NCBI RefSeq assembly: GCF_003337355.1
Contig: NZ_QPJW01000004.1
Location: 205,162 to 269,161 of the forward strand
Reading direction: 5' to 3'
Length of the DNA: 64,000 bases
Origin: Fontibacillus phaseoli
GTDB lineage: Bacteria; Bacillota; Bacilli; Paenibacillales; Paenibacillaceae
The notes under the pieces are model-generated. The model was not told the DNA's origin. It saw only the letters and a program-made list of their open reading frames with translations, and did no database searches. The position numbers and the translations under genes were made by a program. This document shows, in pieces, positions 60,070 to 64,000 of the stretch (position 1 is its first letter; each line of letters opens with the position of its first letter).

Positions 60070-61914
60070 CTACCGGATCGCCACGTGGTAGGCCGTTAGC
60101 CAATGGTTGACCTGGGCCAGGTAGGCGAACAACTGCGGCCCCGACATCAGCTGGCCGAACCAGGGAAGGTTGGATGAGGCTTCCGGCGACGCGGCAATCT
60201 CACGGATCCGCGCGGCATCGATGAGCGGCAAAATCGGTGAGGACGGATTGTCGAGAATATCAAGCATTTGCCCTTTGACGGCCTCCAAATAAGCGGGATT
60301 ATGCGTTTTGGGATAAGGGCTCTTTTTGCGATACAGGACATCATCCGGCAGAACCCCTTCGAGCGCTTTGCGCAGAATACCTTTTTCCCGGTCTCCGGTC
60401 GTTTTGATCTCCCAGGGAACATTCCAGACATACTGCACGAGGCGATGGTCGCAATAAGGAACGCGCACTTCGAGTCCGGCGCCCATGCTCATCCGGTCTT
60501 TCCGGTCAAGCAGGGTCGGCATGAAGCGGGTGATGTTCAAATACGACATCGTTCTCATCCGGGCCTGTTCCGCCGTTTCTCCCTCCAGATGCGGCACTTC
60601 GTCCACCGCTTCGGCGTACCGTTCCGCCACATACTGCTCCGGGGCGATCCAGTCGCGGATTTCCGGCGACAGAAGTGAGGCTCGGAGTCCTGTCGCTACG
60701 GACCATGGAAAAGTACCGGCTCCGAGCAATTCTTCGCGGTGAAACCAGGGGTAGCCTCCGAACACTTCATCCGCGGCTTCCCCGGAAATGGCGACGGTGG
60801 CCCCCTTTTTGATTTCCCGGCAGAACAGCAGCAGCGAGCCGTCCACATCGGCCATCCCCGGCAGATCGCGAGCCACGGTGGAGTCCGGCAACGATCCGAT
60901 CAGTTCGGGCGTATCGAACGAAATCCAGTGATGTTCTGTGTCCAGTTCCTCCACCATGCGTTTGATCCAAGGGGCGTCGGCTCCCGGCTGGTAGCTGTGG
61001 GCTTGGAAAAACTTATCATTATCGACGTAATCCACCGAATACGTGTGCACTTGGCCTTGGCCGGTCCGCCGATAATAATCAACGGCGAGAGCGGTCAGGG
61101 CGCTGGAATCCAGGCCGCCGGACAACAGGGTGCATACCGGAACATCGGAAATCAGTTGCCGTTCCAGCGTATCCTGAAGCAGGGTGCGGATGTTGGCGGC
61201 CGTTTGGTCGACCGTGTCCGCATGGGGCTCGGCTTCAAGCTTCCAATAGGCATAGGAGCGGAGGCCTGAACGGTTGTAAATCATCACATGGCCTGGACGC
61301 AACTCCTTCATATTCCGATAAACCCCATGCCCCGGTGTCCGGGCTGGTCCGATCACGAAAATTTCGGCTAGTCCGTCAGCTCCGACGACAGCTTCCGCTT
61401 TAGGGTGTTGCAGGATCGATTTCGGTTCCGAAGCAAAGATCAGCGTTCCATCGATCTCGCTGTAGAACAACGGCTTGACGCCAAGCCGGTCCCTGGCAAA
61501 GAACACGTGCTGCCTTTCGCTGTCCCATACCGCAAAGGCGAAAATGCCGTTCAGCCGGTACACGCAGTCCGGCCCCCACTCGATATAAGCTTGCAGAAGC
61601 ACCTCCGTGTCGCAATTCGTCTTGAACGCACGGCCCCTTCTGCGGAGTTCATCTTTTAATTCCGGTGCGTTGTAAATCTCTCCGTTATATACAATCGTAT
61701 ACGTAACTTCTTCCTCCTGGATGACCATCGGCTGGGCCCCGTTTTCGGGATCCATGACGCTCAGCCGCCGGTGGCCGAACGCGCACGGCCCGGAAATCCA
61801 GGTTCCCTGGGCATCCGGACCTCTCTTTTCCAAACAGGATGTCATTGACAGCACCAGGTCCAGTTCCGTCGTCAAATCCCGACTCCATTCGATAAATCCG
61901 GTAATTCCGCACAT
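60070..61914 (-). CDS. asnB: Glutamine-dependent asparagine synthase
   Basis: 614 residues. Cys2 (MCGITGFIEW) is the nucleophile of the N-terminal glutaminase half; IVYNGEIYNAPELKDEL near 74 and SCDTEV-like NCDTEVLLQAY near 100 bind glutamine. The synthase half has LLSGGLDSSALTALAV near 258 (ATP pyrophosphate loop), SGEAADEVFGGYPW near 375 and RKDRMSMGAGLEVRVPYCDHRL near 470. It makes Asn from Asp, ATP and Gln. The length is that of the B. subtilis sporulation paralogue AsnO, so a sporulation role is possible. GAGAGGAG precedes the ATG. Confidence 0.93.
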   Translation of the reverse strand: MCGITGFIEWSRDLTTELDLVLSMTSCLEKRGPDAQGTWISGPCAFGHRRLSVMDPENGAQPMVIQEEEVTYTIVYNGEIYNAPELKDELRRRGRAFKTNCDTEVLLQAYIEWGPDCVYRLNGIFAFAVWDSERQHVFFARDRLGVKPLFYSEIDGTLIFASEPKSILQHPKAEAVVGADGLAEIFVIGPARTPGHGVYRNMKELRPGHVMIYNRSGLRSYAYWKLEAEPHADTVDQTAANIRTLLQDTLERQLISDVPVCTLLSGGLDSSALTALAVDYYRRTGQGQVHTYSVDYVDNDKFFQAHSYQPGADAPWIKRMVEELDTEHHWISFDTPELIGSLPDSTVARDLPGMADVDGSLLLFCREIKKGATVAISGEAADEVFGGYPWFHREELLGAGTFPWSVATGLRASLLSPEIRDWIAPEQYVAERYAEAVDEVPHLEGETAEQARMRTMSYLNITRFMPTLLDRKDRMSMGAGLEVRVPYCDHRLVQYVWNVPWEIKTTGDREKGILRKALEGVLPDDVLYRKKSPYPKTHNPAYLEAVKGQMLDILDNPSSPILPLIDAARIREIAASPEASSNLPWFGQLMSGPQLFAYLAQVNHWLTAYHVAIR

Positions 61915-62067
61915 GCCGGTTTCTCCTCTCTATGTTGCTTCCATATCCCTCTTCGTTCGGGTGAAAAGTATTAACAAATTATGCCCGGAAAGAGCATAAA
62001 ATGTCTGTCCTCTAAGGAAAACTATGACTAATAAGGGGTGGTTTTCCCCAGCTTGGGAGGGATGGCG

Positions 62068-62394
62068 GTGGAAAAGAAGACGTACTATGTATCCTTGCAA
62101 GGACGTTCTTTGTTGGAGGAGCAAGGCGCCTCAGGGTATGAATGGGTGATTCGGGCGACGCCGGAAGAAGCTGACACGATAAGTCATATGTTGGAACAAA
62201 TTGATGAAAAAGAAGTGAGCAGCTTTTTTGCATTCACTTATCCATGGCCGGATTCGCCCGAGGAAGATGTCAATGCCGGGTATCAAAGCAATTTGGATGC
62301 ACTATACCGTCATATATACTCCCTCGGCACCGAGGAGACCCGCGAGCAGTTGCATCGCTCGTTGGGCATGGGGCCGGGCGGGGAGAAGGAGTGA
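62068..62394 (+). CDS. Conserved hypothetical small protein
   Basis: 108 residues from GTG (VEKKTYYVSLQ) with GGGAGGG about six bases before; an ATG two codons earlier is possible. Segments YEWVIRATPEEADTISHMLEQ and YQSNLDALYRHIYSLGTEETREQL (partly quoted) point to an alpha/beta fold. No signal or membrane helix. It is coupled to the next gene with a gap of a few bases. No named family recognised. Confidence 0.65.
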   Translation: MEKKTYYVSLQGRSLLEEQGASGYEWVIRATPEEADTISHMLEQIDEKEVSSFFAFTYPWPDSPEEDVNAGYQSNLDALYRHIYSLGTEETREQLHRSLGMGPGGEKE

Positions 62395-62402
62395 CAGCGC
62401 AG

Positions 62403-62759
62403 ATGTACTATATCAAGGATGCCACATTCCGAAGAATCACGGAGTATGACGGTACCGCATGCGCGGAGATCCAGGTGCGGCCGGGAGCCGTCGGAGACCC
62501 GGATCTGTTACTGTATATCGCCCGTTCCCCCGGGGACGGGGGAGATGGCTACGAGATCATTCGCATGATCCGCAGCGATGCCGACCTGGAAACGGACTGG
62601 TTCGATAACAGCATGCATCAAGCTACCGCCGTGGTCGCCGAGGAGGATTTCTGCGACTCGGGCTGGCCCGCTCCGGAGAAGCAGCGCGAGCAATTCAAAC
62701 AGCATCTGCTCGCGCGCGAAGACATTGTCTCCCGGTTGAAAAAGGAGCTCCCCCGCTAA
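62403..62759 (+). CDS. Conserved hypothetical small protein
   Basis: 118 residues: MYYIKDATFRRITEYDG, AEIQVRPGAVGDPDLLLYIA and WFDNSMHQATAVVAEEDF, with a basic C-terminal helix. The acidic, charged and soluble composition gives no clue to function. AAGGAG lies 11 bases before the ATG; a GTG four codons upstream is an alternative. Cotranscribed with the previous gene. After it, 900 bases hold no gene. Confidence 0.65.
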   Translation: MYYIKDATFRRITEYDGTACAEIQVRPGAVGDPDLLLYIARSPGDGGDGYEIIRMIRSDADLETDWFDNSMHQATAVVAEEDFCDSGWPAPEKQREQFKQHLLAREDIVSRLKKELPR

Positions 62760-63087
62760 TGCCATGGCTGGCGCGCTTGTTTGATGTGCTGTAGACTTAT
62801 GTGCTATTAACTGAGCGCTCTTATTTGAAGAGTTCCTGACTGAAGAATTCTTGAATAATGAGTTCCTAGCGGATGAACTTTAACTGGCATGACTAACTAG
62901 TATGCTTTCGTCGTTTGTCTGGCAATCGTGGAATCAGCATTGAATGAACATCTGACTGGTGGAGAGACTGGAGGACTGGTAGCTTAGCTTGTGGCGCGTA
63001 ATTAGCAAGTGTCGAACATGAATAGTGACTAGTTAAATTTGTGGAGTAGCATAGGACAGCGTACAGCCAGTATTTGACCATAGATGG

Positions 63088-63230
63088 GGTAACAGTAACT
63101 AGTGTGCGACTAGAATATGATTGGCATGTGGTTAACGGTAGCTATTGTGCGATTAGAATATGATTGGCATGTGGTTAACGGTAGCTATTGTGCGATTAAA
63201 AATTTGATTGGCATGTAACTAACAGTAGCT
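63088..63230. repeat. 43-bp tandem repeat, about 3.3 copies
   Basis: Units start at 63088, 63131 and 63174, with a partial one at about 63217. The core is GTTAACGGTAGCTATTGTGC followed by GATTAGAATATGATTGGCAT. The copies differ by a few bases. No spacers, so it is not a CRISPR. The 62760-63087 stretch before it is AT-rich with loose echoes of the same words (ACTAGT, GGCATG) and no gene. Confidence 0.8.
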
Positions 63231-63271
63231 TTATCGACCGGGGAAGGATTTCACTCGCCTAATTCTTTACC

Positions 63272-63497
63272 GTCACCGGCTAACGGACACCAGAGCCGTT
63301 AATTCGTCACCGGCTAACGGACACCAGAGCCGTTAATTCGCTAAAAATGGGTTGTTTTTTATTTTAACGGACACCAGAGACCTTAAGTAATCAGAATTAA
63401 CCCCAGAATGGGCTATTTTCGTAAAATAACGTCCCCTGTGTCCGTTAGCGATTCCAAAGCATCAAAATCGCCTGGTTAACGTCTCCTGTGTCCGTTA
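63272..63497. repeat. Dispersed TAACGGACAC repeat: two tandem 34-bp units, one single, two inverted
   Basis: Two identical 34-bp units at 63272-63305 and 63306-63339 contain TAACGGACACCAGAG. A third TAACGGACACCAGAG is at 63365. Two reversed copies (CCTGTGTCCGTTA) lie at 63427-63447 and 63476-63497. The opposed copies could fold together into a long hairpin. There is no coding sequence here. Confidence 0.8.
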
Positions 63498-63662
63498 AAA
63501 AATTTGACCGTTAACCATGCTCAGGATCCAAACTCTTACTGTCTTCGGGACCTGTTGCAGCTTTATTTCCAGCAGATGTTAATAATCGTCAAATAAATCC
63601 CCTTTGAAAAAAGCTAAGGATGCGTTATAATAATTAACGCATCCCATTTTTACATACCATAT

Positions 63663-63723
<61 letters not shown>

Positions 63724-63736
<13 letters not shown>

Positions 63737-64000
63737 TAGTCAAGAGCCAGTTCATAGCGAACTGGCTCTTTGCGTCTCATGGGATGAGAACCCCTAAAAG
63801 GGGTTCGTCGTAGTGAGTCCAATTCGGCGCTTAGCGGAATGTTGGAGGAACGGAGTCTCGCGCGGAAGCGCGAGTACCCTCCTGGGACGTAGTCAAGAGC
63901 CAGTTCATAGCGAACTGGCTCTTTGCGTCTCATGGGATGAGAACCCCTAAAAGGGGTTCGTCGTAGTGAGTCCAATTCGGCGCTTAGCGGAATGTTGGAG
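63724..64000. repeat. 153-bp tandem repeat beginning inside the tRNA 3' end
   Basis: Unit 1 covers 63724-63876 and unit 2 63877-64000, cut by the window end. Each starts with CCCTCCTGGGACG, the last 13 bases of the tRNA. Each holds three hairpins: AAGAGCCAGTTC/GAACTGGCTCTT (63742-63770, a likely tRNA terminator), GAACCCCT/AGGGGTTC (63788-63806) and CTCGCGC/GCGCGAG (63857-63874). The second unit is an exact copy as far as it goes. Confidence 0.85.

Noticed and set aside
63088..63339. Repeats considered as a CRISPR array
   Set aside because: Repeats abut without unique spacers, the unit lengths are 43 and 34 bp, and no cas genes are present.

Overview
The window looks like a chromosomal segment of an endospore-forming Firmicute of the Paenibacillaceae (Paenibacillus or a close relative). 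The flanks have mid-range GC and strong AGGAGG-type ribosome sites. They carry sporulation genes (gerE, gerM, a YhcN/YlaJ lipoprotein, CgeB-family proteins) beside typical Gram-positive housekeeping genes (nagAB, glpK, rph, a YutG-type protein, asnB). The genus is inferred from gene content only.

Bases 1-23409 form one large glycan-assembly locus, probably for the spore surface. It holds about nine GT2/GT4/GT-D glycosyltransferases, two CgeB-family proteins, a sugar-1-phosphate nucleotidylyltransferase and a UDP-HexNAc modification set (2-epimerase, 4,6-dehydratase, two reductases/epimerases). It also has three small helical paralogues and two paralogous beta-rich small proteins plus the relic of a third copy. 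Several genes are preceded by sequences resembling sigma-K promoters. Five proteins share a short Gly-aromatic tag repeating every four residues, and several carry very basic Arg/Lys tails. Bases 23580-30305 hold a YhcN-type lipoprotein, the nagA-nagB-rpiR operon with a visible operator, a MarR regulator, a DUF1801 protein and glpK.

The main discovery is at 30422-46040. A gerE gene (late mother-cell sporulation regulator) is split in two by an AT-rich element of 15,394 bp (about 30568-45961). The element encodes a large serine recombinase and has palindromic attachment arms at its two ends. Precise excision at a shared AA dinucleotide would restore an uninterrupted 74-codon gerE. This is the arrangement of the known sporulation-excised elements (skin in sigK, SPbeta in spsM, gin in gerE). 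The cargo is mostly anti-phage: an AAA_13 zinc-hook ATPase, an ABC-three-component HNH system, an AbiEi/AbiEii pair, a methyltransferase broken by one stop codon, and a 1016-residue SIR2 protein. It is therefore a defence island lodged in a developmental gene.

Bases 46186-62759 return to ordinary chromosome: an MFS exporter with an ArsR-type regulator, an M20 dipeptidase, a PrsA-like foldase, nanE plus a ROK kinase and RpiR regulator, a methyltransferase with an MBL hydrolase, a YutG-type protein, gerM, rph and rdgB, asnB, and two small unknown genes. From 62760 to 63660 there is no gene, only a 43-bp tandem array and a dispersed repeat. A tRNA-Arg(TCT) follows, with a 153-bp tandem repeat starting inside its 3' end and running off the window.
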